A DNA stretch of 64,000 nt, from the NCBI RefSeq assembly GCF_013523055.1, contig NZ_JAAMQM010000001.1, positions 186,001 to 250,000 of the forward strand, given 5' to 3'. The position numbers and the translations under genes are program-made. Source of the DNA: Pseudomonas capeferrum. GTDB taxonomy: Bacteria; Pseudomonadota; Gammaproteobacteria; Pseudomonadales; Pseudomonadaceae. Position 1 is the stretch's first letter, and each line of letters starts with the position of its first letter. Positions 56,808 to 64,000 of this stretch are shown here, piece by piece. A model generated the notes under the pieces. The model was not told the DNA's origin. It was given only the letters and a program-made list of their open reading frames with translations, and searched no databases.

Positions 56808-59576
56808 ATGCGCAGCGCACACCCAAAAATTGCTTTCGATCTTCCAGAGCCGATGCAGGTCTTTCTCATCGGATCGAAACTGCTACCGCCTGCCGAAACC
56901 AGTAACCTTATCCCCCGCCCACGCCTGACCAAGCGTCTGGGCGAGGCCGGTAACACCGTGCTCGCCCTGGTTCAGGCCCCACCCGGCTATGGCAAGACCT
57001 GTGTACTCGCCCAGCATTACCAGTGGCTGCAACAACACGGCAACCGCGTCACTTGGCTGTCGCTTGATCCCGGCGCCCAGGAACTGCCGGTGTTCGTCGC
57101 TCATCTCAAGGGGGCCATCGAGTTGGCTGGCGCCGAAGGTCTGGCCCATGAACAGCTCACCCGGGTCGGCGAACGCAACCTCCATCGGGCATTCAACTCG
57201 ATACTCGGTGTCACCCAGGCCCAGACCGGCGCCCCACTCTATGTGTTCCTTGATGATGTCCATCACTTGGCCGGCACCGACTCAGTGCGTGTACTCTCGA
57301 TGCTGATCGACCATGCCCCGCCGGGTCTGCATTTCATTCTCTCGTTTCGCGGCGAACCTTGCCTGTCCGTGGCGAGACAGCGCATGCACGGCCAGGTCCA
57401 CGACCTAGGTACCCGCGACCTGCGCTTTAGCCACAGCGAAACCGTCCAGCTTATGGAAAGGCACGGTGTCGAAGGTCTGGATCAGGCGCAACTGAACATC
57501 CTCGAGGCGCGCCTGGAGGGCTGGGCAGGCGGACTCAAGCTCGCCTCCATGCTGCTGCGACGCGATCCGGAGCTATTGCACGACTTGGCGAACTTCTCCG
57601 GCGAACGCCGTCAGTTTGCCGACTTTTTCCTTCAGGATGTGCTCGGCCGTCAGCCAGACAATATCCGCCGCTTCCTGCAGTGCAGCGCTGTGCTGGAACG
57701 CCTGTATGCCCCACTGTGCAATGCGCTGACCCAGCGCCAAGATGGCCAGGAAATGCTTCGCGAATGCGAGGCGCGCGGACTGTTCCTGCTGCCGATGGAC
57801 GAAGAGCAGAAGTGGTATCGCTACCATCCGTTGTTTGCCGAGTTCCTCCGGCGGCAGCTGCGCGAGAGCGACTCTGGGCTGTACGAACAGCTTAACCGTC
57901 GCGCCAGCGACTGGTTCTCCGACAACCAACTGCATACCGAGGCGTTCAACCACGCCCTGGCCAGCCGTAACATCACCCGCGCAGTAGAAATCATGGACGC
58001 CAACTGCGAGCAGATCTTCAGCGTCGACGAGAACGCCGTCAGCTTGGTGGAGAAGCTGCCAGACGGTGTGTTGGCGCGCTTTCCGCGCATCCTTCTGGCC
58101 AAGACCTGGAATTTATTGATGGGCTGGCAGTTCGAGACCTGCCGGCAACTCCTGCTCACCACCCGGCAAAGCATTGACCGACTGCAGCAGGACGGGCAGG
58201 TCTCGGAAATGGAAATCCGCAACCTTAATCACCAGATGATGCACCGAGAAATGATGCTGGCCATGCTCGCCGACCAAATGCCTCAGGTCGAAGAGCAGGC
58301 TCGCACACTGATCGACGAGTATGACGATGCCCACCCGCTGGTGCGCGCCAGCCTCTACACGGCGCTGATCTACGCACGGCGCGAACACTACAAGCTAGGC
58401 GACATCGAGCGCCTGCACACCCAAGCCCTGGAGTACCTTAATCGCACCGCTAGCCCACTGGGCACGGTCTTCCACCAGGCCGTGCTCGGCCCTTCGCGCT
58501 TCGTCGCCGGGCGCGTGCACGTCGCACTGCAGTCGCTCAACGACAGCCTGAAATCGGCCGAGCGCCTCGCTGGCAAAGGCTCGCCGCTGGCCTCGGTGGT
58601 CGCCATGCACCTGGCGAAGATCCACTATGAACGCGATGAGCTGGCACTGTCGCGCAATATTCTCGAACAATACCTGCCGCAGATCAGTTGCAAGGGCTTC
58701 GTCGACCAGGCGATCGCCGGTTGGCTGACCCGCGCGCGACTGTCGATGATCGACGGCGACGTGGCTACCGCCTTTCGCATGCTCGACGAGGCCGACGTGT
58801 TCGCCCAAGAGCACGACTTCGAGCGGCTACGCCTGTTCACCTTGGCCGAGCGGCTGAAATGGCTGCTGCGACAGGGCGATACCGATTCGGTGATCCGCCT
58901 CGGCCGCAAGCACGATTTGCGCCGTCCGGCCAACCAGTTCGCTTCGCACCACGGCATCACTACCCGCGACGAGGCGCGCGCGTTGGCCTGGGTCCGCGTG
59001 GCCCAGGCCGAGGACCGCCTACCCGAAGCGCTAGGCCTGGCGAAGCAGTGGCATCGCCACATGAGCGCCGTCGACGCGATCCGCAGCGTGCTGCGCTGGG
59101 ACCTGATCATCGCCCACCTGTCGTTGCTCTCCGGCGATCAGCGGGCGGCGCTGCGTATCGTCCGCCGTGCCATGTTCCAGGCGGCACCGGGAGGCTTCAT
59201 TCGGGTGTTCCTCGACGAGGGCACCTGGTTGCACGGTTTGCTGCGCGAACAACTGCAGGCCGCCACGCTGGAGGGGGAGCCGGCCGATGCGTTCGCCACA
59301 GAGCTGCTGCGGCGCTTCCAGGGCGACGATGCGATCACCGCCAAGCCGCCGTTGCCGGCAACCGAGCCGGTGGTAATCGCCGGCTCGCTGAACAGTCGTG
59401 AACTGGACATCCTCAAGATGGTTGCCGCCGGCATGCTCAATCGCGAGATCGGCGACAAGCTGGGAATGACCGAAGGTTCAGTGAAGTGGTACCTACAGCA
59501 GATCTACGACAAGATCGGCATCCGCCGCCGCTCGCAGGCCGCCGAGCGGGCCCGCCAACTGGGCATTCTGCGCTAA
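56808..59576 (+). CDS. MalT/LAL-type LuxR transcriptional activator
   Basis: The 922-residue protein has an N-terminal STAND ATPase with Walker A APPGYGKT (about 57-64) and Walker B YVFLDDVHH. Helical TPR-like middle repeats follow, then a C-terminal LuxR HTH (LNSRELDILKMVAAGMLNRE, then GSVKWYLQQIYDKIGIRRRS). LAL activators (MalT, AlkS) bind an inducer and ATP, oligomerise and activate several promoters. As the only large regulator in the island it is the best candidate to bind the recurrent inverted repeats. A GTG two codons earlier (56802) is the alternative start. Confidence 0.92.
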   Translation: MRSAHPKIAFDLPEPMQVFLIGSKLLPPAETSNLIPRPRLTKRLGEAGNTVLALVQAPPGYGKTCVLAQHYQWLQQHGNRVTWLSLDPGAQELPVFVAHLKGAIELAGAEGLAHEQLTRVGERNLHRAFNSILGVTQAQTGAPLYVFLDDVHHLAGTDSVRVLSMLIDHAPPGLHFILSFRGEPCLSVARQRMHGQVHDLGTRDLRFSHSETVQLMERHGVEGLDQAQLNILEARLEGWAGGLKLASMLLRRDPELLHDLANFSGERRQFADFFLQDVLGRQPDNIRRFLQCSAVLERLYAPLCNALTQRQDGQEMLRECEARGLFLLPMDEEQKWYRYHPLFAEFLRRQLRESDSGLYEQLNRRASDWFSDNQLHTEAFNHALASRNITRAVEIMDANCEQIFSVDENAVSLVEKLPDGVLARFPRILLAKTWNLLMGWQFETCRQLLLTTRQSIDRLQQDGQVSEMEIRNLNHQMMHREMMLAMLADQMPQVEEQARTLIDEYDDAHPLVRASLYTALIYARREHYKLGDIERLHTQALEYLNRTASPLGTVFHQAVLGPSRFVAGRVHVALQSLNDSLKSAERLAGKGSPLASVVAMHLAKIHYERDELALSRNILEQYLPQISCKGFVDQAIAGWLTRARLSMIDGDVATAFRMLDEADVFAQEHDFERLRLFTLAERLKWLLRQGDTDSVIRLGRKHDLRRPANQFASHHGITTRDEARALAWVRVAQAEDRLPEALGLAKQWHRHMSAVDAIRSVLRWDLIIAHLSLLSGDQRAALRIVRRAMFQAAPGGFIRVFLDEGTWLHGLLREQLQAATLEGEPADAFATELLRRFQGDDAITAKPPLPATEPVVIAGSLNSRELDILKMVAAGMLNREIGDKLGMTEGSVKWYLQQIYDKIGIRRRSQAAERARQLGILR

Positions 59577-59590
59577 CCCTGGCACGTGGC

Positions 59591-59607
59591 CCTATCCCGT
59601 GGATAGG
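59591..59607. promoter_or_regulatory. Island inverted repeat, site 9
   Basis: CCTATCCCGTGGATAGG then TG: 7-base perfect arms with a 3-base centre, immediately after the regulator gene. Confidence 0.65.
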
Positions 59608-59687
59608 TGCCTCGAGCCCTTCCCTAGGCTTGCTAGGCTGCCACTCACGAACCGGCGGCCTCACAACTTCGCAAGCAGCCAGAAGGG

Positions 59688-59849
59688 AGCGGAGCGCGGT
59701 GGCCGGCGAGATCAGCCACAACGTCGAGCGCGTGCGCAGCATTGCCGACCGGGGGAGCCGAGGCGAACGATCACATGGCCGACTCAAGCACCGAGCTGAC
59801 GCGCCTGGGTGGAGAGCTGCAGCAGCTGGTGCAACAGTTCCGCACCTGA
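59688..59849 (+). pseudogene. C-terminal remnant of a methyl-accepting chemotaxis protein
   Basis: The plus strand reads RSAVAGEISHNVERVRSIAD, shifts frame by one base near 59750, then reads AEANDHMADSSTELTRLGGE followed by LQQLVQQFRT and a stop. This is the standard C-terminal end of a chemoreceptor signalling domain. All of the rest is missing. Confidence 0.75.
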
Positions 59850-59856
59850 ACACGCC

Positions 59857-59872
59857 GCCATCTTTCGGCAGG
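59857..59872. promoter_or_regulatory. Island inverted repeat, site 10 (weaker)
   Basis: GCCATCTTTCGGCAGG then TT: 13 of 16 positions as in sites 6 and 8, but the left arm has lost CTATC. It lies about 240 bases before the next gene. Confidence 0.45.
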
Positions 59873-60016
59873 TTCGCACTGCAGGCATCGAGGACATACT
59901 GGCCTGGACAGCTACAAGACATCCGGTAGGCGACGCCGCCGGATTTTTCACGGTGATCGCGCTCAAGCCAGGCAGTCACCCTTTTTTTGCTCCTACGCCA
60001 TCTCCATACAGATCCC

Positions 60017-60032
60017 ACTATCCATGGATAGG
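60017..60032. promoter_or_regulatory. Island inverted repeat, site 11 (rightward oxidoreductase promoter)
   Basis: ACTATCCATGGATAGG followed by TG; CTATCCATGGATAG is a perfect 14-base palindrome. It ends 81 bases before the start codon at 60113. Confidence 0.75.
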
Positions 60033-60112
60033 TGCTCCCCAGCGCATGCATTTCTAGCATCACCCGCAGTGGGCATCCTCCCTCTCCGACAAGAACAACA
60101 GGAATGATCGAC

Positions 60113-61705
60113 ATGAGCACCTCCTACGACATCGTCGCCGTGGGCTCCGGCCATAACGGCCTGGTCGCAGCCGCCTACCTGGCCGCCGCCGGCAAGAAGG
60201 TTCTGGTACTGGAGCGCAACGCCTGGTTTGGCGGCGGGGTAGTTACCCGTGAGCTGACCGTGCCGGGCTTTCGCCATGATCAGCACAGCGTGGGGCACAT
60301 CTTCATCCAGGCCAACCCGCTGATCCGCAACGACGAACTCGGCCTGCTGAGCAAGTACGGCCTGAAGTACATCTATCCGGAAACACCGCTGATCTCTGTT
60401 TTCGAGGACGGCAGCACCCTGAGCCTGTACCGCGACCGGCAGAAGAACTACCAGGAGCTGGCCAAGTTCTCGCAGAAGGATGCCGAGGCCTACCTGAAGT
60501 TCTCCGAGATCGCCGCGCACTATCTGCCGATGCTGCTCGGCACCTTGTACTCGGCGCCTGTACCGATGGGGGCGCAGTTCGCCATGATGGACCAGAGCCC
60601 GGAAGGCCGGGAAATGTTCGCCACCATGATGAAGAGCAGTTGGGAGATCATCTGCGAGTGGTTCAGTCACGAGAAGGTTCGTCTGCACTTTGCGCGCATG
60701 GTCGGCGAGAATCTGGCCAGCCCCGAGGAGATGGGCTCGGGTATCAGCCTGTTCATGTTCCTCGGATTCATGGAGAAGTACGGCATCGGTATTCCGGTCG
60801 GCGGTAGCGGTGCCCTCACCGATGCGCTGATCCGCTGCATCCGTGATCACGGCGGCGAGGTTCTGTCCTCGGTCGACGTAGCCAAAATCGAGACCCGTGG
60901 CGGACGCGCCAGCGCCGTGCGCAGTCATGATGGCCGCGTGTTCGAGGCAAAGGACGCGGTGATCGGCGGTATCCACCCACACTTGCTGCGCAGCTACCTG
61001 GACGATGCTGGCGTCGCGGCGCAGGTATTCGAGCGCGCCGAGCGCACTCAGACCTCGCCATGCGCCTGCATAACCATCCATGCTGCCCTCAACGAGAAGC
61101 TGCGCTTCAAGGCCGGCGACCATGTAGATCAGGCCGCCTTCATCGAGCTGCTGGCGGTCGACCTGAATCGCTTTCGCCGCTCCTTCGACGATGTGCGCTA
61201 TGGCGAACTGCCCAGAGACCCGCTGCTGGCCTTGGCCTCGCCTACCAACCTGGACCCGAGCCGTGCACCGGCGGGCCGCGCCACCATGCATGCCTGGGCG
61301 TACGTACCGTTTCAGATCGGCCAGCGCGCGCCTGAGTACTGGGACGAGATCAAGGACGCCTATGCCGAGGAACTATTGGCGAAGATGAGTCCATTCTTCC
61401 ACAACCTGTCCAGCGATCTGATCATCGCCAAGCACGTCGACACCCCGCTGGACATGCAGCGCACCTCGCCCAGCTTCCAGCGCGGCGACCTGCACGGCAT
61501 CGCCGGCTACCAGCACCAGTTCGGCGCGCACCGACCGACTCCAGAGCTGGGCCGCAATACCGTGCCGGGAGTTGAGCGCTTCTACCTAGTCGGCCCATTC
61601 CAGCATCCGGGCGGTGGCGTGTTCGGCGCCGGACGAGCAACTGCCATGCGCATGTTCGATGACCTCAAGATGAACTTTGGCAAATTCAACCAGGTGACCC
61701 GATGA
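60113..61705 (+). CDS. FAD-dependent oxidoreductase, phytoene-desaturase/PYROXD2-like
   Basis: The 530-residue protein has an N-terminal dinucleotide-binding motif VAVGSGHNGLVAAAYLAAAG, a GGG-containing FAD loop (ERNAWFGGGVVTRELTVPGF) and a C-terminal FAD block GPFQHPGGGVFGAGRATAMR. CrtI-like enzymes desaturate or isomerise hydrophobic chains. In this operon it may desaturate a side chain or ring-attached carbon. I use ATG 60113, 9 bases after AGGA. ATG 60104 is possible. Confidence 0.88.
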   Translation: MSTSYDIVAVGSGHNGLVAAAYLAAAGKKVLVLERNAWFGGGVVTRELTVPGFRHDQHSVGHIFIQANPLIRNDELGLLSKYGLKYIYPETPLISVFEDGSTLSLYRDRQKNYQELAKFSQKDAEAYLKFSEIAAHYLPMLLGTLYSAPVPMGAQFAMMDQSPEGREMFATMMKSSWEIICEWFSHEKVRLHFARMVGENLASPEEMGSGISLFMFLGFMEKYGIGIPVGGSGALTDALIRCIRDHGGEVLSSVDVAKIETRGGRASAVRSHDGRVFEAKDAVIGGIHPHLLRSYLDDAGVAAQVFERAERTQTSPCACITIHAALNEKLRFKAGDHVDQAAFIELLAVDLNRFRRSFDDVRYGELPRDPLLALASPTNLDPSRAPAGRATMHAWAYVPFQIGQRAPEYWDEIKDAYAEELLAKMSPFFHNLSSDLIIAKHVDTPLDMQRTSPSFQRGDLHGIAGYQHQFGAHRPTPELGRNTVPGVERFYLVGPFQHPGGGVFGAGRATAMRMFDDLKMNFGKFNQVTR

Positions 61706-61905
61706 AGCTCTTTTCCCCAGATGGCAGCGAACTTATGAAAATCGAGGCACTGGAGCGTGATGGCGATATGCTGGTGCTCAAGGGCACGGCCTTCGGTGCC
61801 ATGCCGATCACCGCCCAGTTGCGCCCGCAGGAGATGCGCGGCGGCTTCAGCCTGCTCAACCTCAAGCTGGTGTGCTTCCTCGTCAGCATGCTGTTGCGCC
61901 GCTGA
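61702..61905 (+). CDS. Small conserved-looking protein next to the oxidoreductase
   Basis: The 67-residue protein starts MKLFSPDGSELMKIEALERD and ends LLNLKLVCFLVSMLLRR, a short beta-rich part followed by a hydrophobic tail that could touch the membrane. The start overlaps the oxidoreductase stop (ATGA), so it is co-translated. No family is recognised. It may be an accessory subunit. Confidence 0.65.
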   Translation: MKLFSPDGSELMKIEALERDGDMLVLKGTAFGAMPITAQLRPQEMRGGFSLLNLKLVCFLVSMLLRR

Positions 61906-61915
61906 GGATACAGCC

Positions 61916-62293
61916 ATGCAGACATCTGCCAACAAGCAACTGGTACTCGACTACCTCCAGCATATGGAAGCCGGCAACACCCTCGCCGCGCTTGCCCTGA
62001 CCAGCGATGACGCGCGTTTCTGGATGCCCGGCCCGGGTGAGCTGAACAAGGCGCAGATTGCCGGTTTCTTCGAACAGGTCAGCCCGCTGATTCTCAACAT
62101 GCGCTTCACCATCCACGGCATCGCAGAGGAAGGCGAACGTGTCGCGGTGGAGGCCAGTGGTCTGGCGCGCCTGGCGAATGGCAAGCCGTACGCCAACGAG
62201 TACCATTTCCTGTTCATCGTCAACGACGGCCGCATCGTGGTCATGAAGGAATACGCCGACACTGCGCCGGCCGCGGTGTTCTTCGAAAGCTGA
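61916..62293 (+). CDS. SnoaL-like (NTF2-fold) protein, cytoplasmic
   Basis: The 125-residue protein has the ketosteroid-isomerase/SnoaL pattern: SANKQLVLDYLQHMEAGNTL, ARFWMPGPGELNKAQIAGFF, NEYHFLFIVNDGRIVVMKEY. No signal peptide, unlike the relative at 39824. It could isomerise or hydrate the product of the FAD enzyme upstream. GAGGA lies about 8 bases before the ATG. Confidence 0.85.
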   Translation: MQTSANKQLVLDYLQHMEAGNTLAALALTSDDARFWMPGPGELNKAQIAGFFEQVSPLILNMRFTIHGIAEEGERVAVEASGLARLANGKPYANEYHFLFIVNDGRIVVMKEYADTAPAAVFFES

Positions 62294-62299
62294 TCCCTA

Positions 62300-62333
62300 C
62301 CCCGCAGGGTGCAATGCCTTGCGGGGCCTTTCT
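62300..62333 (+). terminator. Terminator after the oxidoreductase operon
   Basis: CCCCGCA pairs with TGCGGGG around a 13-base loop, followed by CCTTTCT. Confidence 0.7.
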
Positions 62334-62439
62334 ACAAGGAACGGAGTTATGCAATCCCAAGCATCATCTTTGCGCCACCCTCCAGGCGGCTGACCCGCTA
62401 TCACCGTATTTCCCTTTGCCAATAACCAATAATCCGTTA

Positions 62440-62674
62440 CGACGGTCCGCCCGGGCATCGGTTCGAGAAGAGGAAACCCGACCATGAACCTCCAGGCTTC
62501 CAGCAACTTGGCGGTACCACGACCGACCTACCAGCGACTGCGCCGATCCAGCGCCGCTACCAGTTCGTCCGCGACAAGCTGATCAACTTCCAGCAGAACT
62601 GGGCGCCGAGCGGCATGGCACTGTATCTCGACCGGAACATCATCCGCGGCCTCGACCGGATGCCTATCTACTGA
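62440..62674 (+). pseudogene. Tail of an unrecognised protein gene
   Basis: One frame reads GHRFEKRKPDHEPPGFQQLG, then GTTTDLPATAPIQRRYQFVR, then DKLINFQQNWAPSGMALYLD and ends RNIIRGLDRMPIY at TGA 62672-62674. Composition and codon use are protein-like. There is no start codon or upstream coding, so it is the remnant end of a lost gene of about 75 visible residues. The family is not recognised. Confidence 0.5.
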
Positions 62675-62697
62675 TCCAGGTTAACAAAAGGCGCGCG

Positions 62698-62713
62698 GCT
62701 ATCTTTGGGTAGG
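62698..62713. promoter_or_regulatory. Island inverted repeat, site 12 (monooxygenase promoter)
   Basis: GCTATCTTTGGGTAGG then TA, with a poorer CCTATC half site at 62663 (35 bases upstream, compare the 34-base spacing of sites 7 and 8). It ends 114 bases before the monooxygenase start. Confidence 0.6.
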
Positions 62714-62826
62714 TACTCCCCGGCCCCATCGGCGAAAGAATCCCCAGCAGCGTCCAGCACGATCCTGCCGGACCACGAGTCGGTTCACTCATCCGAACCC
62801 AAGAACAAGAGCCACGGAGACTCCCC

Positions 62827-64000
62827 ATGAACAAAGGTAAACGCATCGTCATCGTCGGCGCTGGTCCTGCCGGCCTGGTCACCGCCCTGGGCCTGGCGCG
62901 CCAGGGTGCCCAGGTCACCGTCATCGACCGAGAGGACGATATCCTGCGCTGGCCCCGCGCCATGGTCTATTTGCCCTCGACCCTCAAGGTCCTCGACGAG
63001 ATCGGCCTGCTGGACAAGGCCAAGAGCGTTGCCGCCTGGGGGCACGAATACAACCTGCGCTTTCCGTTGACCGGCAACATCGGCCGCCTCGACTACCACC
63101 TGATAGAGGACTTGACGCCTTACTCCTTCAACCTGCATTTCGGCCAGGATGTGCTTGCCGAGATGATCCTCGAGGAGTTTCTCAAGCTGCCGGGCGCGGA
63201 AATGCGTTGGAAGACTTCATTCGATACCGTCGAGCAAGCTGCCGATTGCGTACAGGTATCCCTGCATACCCCAAACGGCCCGCGCACCATCGAGGCCGAC
63301 TGGCTGATCGGCACGGATGGAGCGCGTTCCAGCGTGCGCAAGGATCTCGGCGTGGAGTTCGAGGGCTTCACCTGGGAAGACATCTTCATGGCCACCAACG
63401 TCCTCTACGACTTCGACAAGTACGGCTACGCGCCTTCGACCATGGTCGCCGATCCGGATCACTGGTGCGTGATCGCCAAGATCGATGACAAGCAGCAGTG
63501 GCGCATCGCCTACGGCGAGGACAGCAGGCTCTCCGAGGAGACCCGCATGGCACGTATCAAGGAACGCTTCAAGCACTTCCTGCCTGATCCGGATGCGCCG
63601 CTCGAACTGCTCGCGGCCAATTCCTACCGGGTCCACCAGCGTTCAGCCGCTACCTACCGGGTTGGGCGTGTGTTCCTCGCTGGCGACGCCGCTCACGCCA
63701 CCAACCCGATCGGCGGCATGGGCTTCACCTCCGGCGTGCAGGACGCCAACACCCTGATCAAATGCTTGGGCGGGGTGATCAACGGTACGCTGGCCGAAGA
63801 TGCCCTGGACTGGTATGCCTACGAGCGTCGCCGCTGCTTCCTGGAGATCGCCAACCCTACCGCCATCGAGTTCAAACGTCGCACCCAGGAGCGCGACACT
63901 GCCAAACGCATGGAGGACGAGGCCAACATGTTCGCCCTGATGGCCGACCGCGAGATGTCTCGCCAGGCAATGATGTCGATTTTCAATCTGTCCGGTCGCG
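62827..64000 (+). CDS. FAD-dependent aromatic monooxygenase (group A, PHBH fold), 3' end cut by window
   Basis: The visible 391 residues show the three signature motifs: IVIVGAGPAGLVTALGLARQ (Rossmann), IGTDGARSSVRKDLG (DG motif) and GRVFLAGDAAHATNPIGGMG (GD motif). The pattern is that of MhpA/PcpB-like phenol hydroxylases. Such enzymes hydroxylate phenols ortho, or ipso with loss of a para substituent. The second would turn a 4-hydroxyphenyl ketone or acid into a hydroquinone for the dioxygenase at 47561. The C-terminus lies outside the window. Confidence 0.9.
   Translation, partial: MNKGKRIVIVGAGPAGLVTALGLARQGAQVTVIDREDDILRWPRAMVYLPSTLKVLDEIGLLDKAKSVAAWGHEYNLRFPLTGNIGRLDYHLIEDLTPYSFNLHFGQDVLAEMILEEFLKLPGAEMRWKTSFDTVEQAADCVQVSLHTPNGPRTIEADWLIGTDGARSSVRKDLGVEFEGFTWEDIFMATNVLYDFDKYGYAPSTMVADPDHWCVIAKIDDKQQWRIAYGEDSRLSEETRMARIKERFKHFLPDPDAPLELLAANSYRVHQRSAATYRVGRVFLAGDAAHATNPIGGMGFTSGVQDANTLIKCLGGVINGTLAEDALDWYAYERRRCFLEIANPTAIEFKRRTQERDTAKRMEDEANMFALMADREMSRQAMMSIFNLSGR

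Noticed and set aside
56808..59576. LuxR quorum-sensing regulator
   Set aside because: It has an ATPase and TPR-like middle, not an autoinducer domain, so it is a MalT/LAL-type activator.

Overview
The window comes from a Pseudomonas chromosome, most likely of the P. putida/fluorescens type. The evidence is a cbb3 oxidase cluster, a DUF1654 gene, an azurin, a P. putida-like REP half (17394-17414) and a lambda-type tail cassette typical of Pseudomonas prophages. Three blocks can be told apart.

Block 1, 1 to about 18.9 kb, is a prophage-derived element read mostly on the minus strand. A CI-like S24 repressor (+) faces an early operon through three evenly spaced operators. The operon runs to a replication-P-like gene and an unrecognised late-early gene. 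Small lysis-type membrane genes follow, and then a complete lambda-type tail set: tail tube, G/GT with a visible -1 slippery site, tape measure, M, L, K, I and J, with J running off the left edge. No terminase, portal or capsid gene lies between the lysis-type genes and the tail tube, so this part is either a tailocin (F-pyocin-like) or a head-deleted prophage. A 3 kb insert between K and I holds low-GC cargo genes, a broken extra copy of gene I and a dead IS3-family element. A DUF1654 gene under a strong LexA-type box and a pseudogene lie on the right flank.

Block 2, 18.9-25.4 kb, is a scarred segment. It has IS3 remnants, an intact ccoNOQP operon followed by a ccoG reduced to its two ends, an azurin gene, and stretches without convincing genes.

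Block 3, 25.4-64 kb, is a large catabolic island for a hydrophobic para-substituted phenol. Envelope genes (Phenol_MetA_deg channel, RND/MMPL permease, YCF48/BNR protein, DUF1329, DUF1302) suggest handling of a hydrophobic substrate. A p-cresol-methylhydroxylase-type flavoprotein with its cytochrome c would oxidise the benzylic carbon. SDRs, an acyl-CoA ligase, an AMACR-like protein, MmgE/PrpD, a 3-hydroxyisobutyrate-dehydrogenase-like enzyme, a metallo-beta-lactamase-fold hydrolase and other enzymes would process the side chain. A flavin monooxygenase, cut by the right edge, is a good candidate to release a p-hydroquinone. A PcpA/LinE/MhqO-type dioxygenase, two alpha/beta hydrolases, a maleylacetate reductase, a beta-ketoadipate CoA-transferase pair and a beta-ketoadipyl-CoA thiolase then make a complete ring-to-TCA route.

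Regulators are a LysR protein beside the flavoprotein gene and a 922-residue MalT/LAL-type LuxR protein. The most notable new signal is a recurrent inverted repeat, CTATC-N4-GATAGG (often CACCTATC...GATAGGTG), present in nearly every promoter region of the island. Its spacing is near constant: 58-62 bp before three leftward genes and 81-84 bp before three rightward genes. I read it as the operator of a single regulon, probably that of the LAL protein. The gene set fits a guaiacyl-lignan or 4-alkylguaiacol/alkylphenol substrate passing through (methoxy)hydroquinone. That substrate is an inference.
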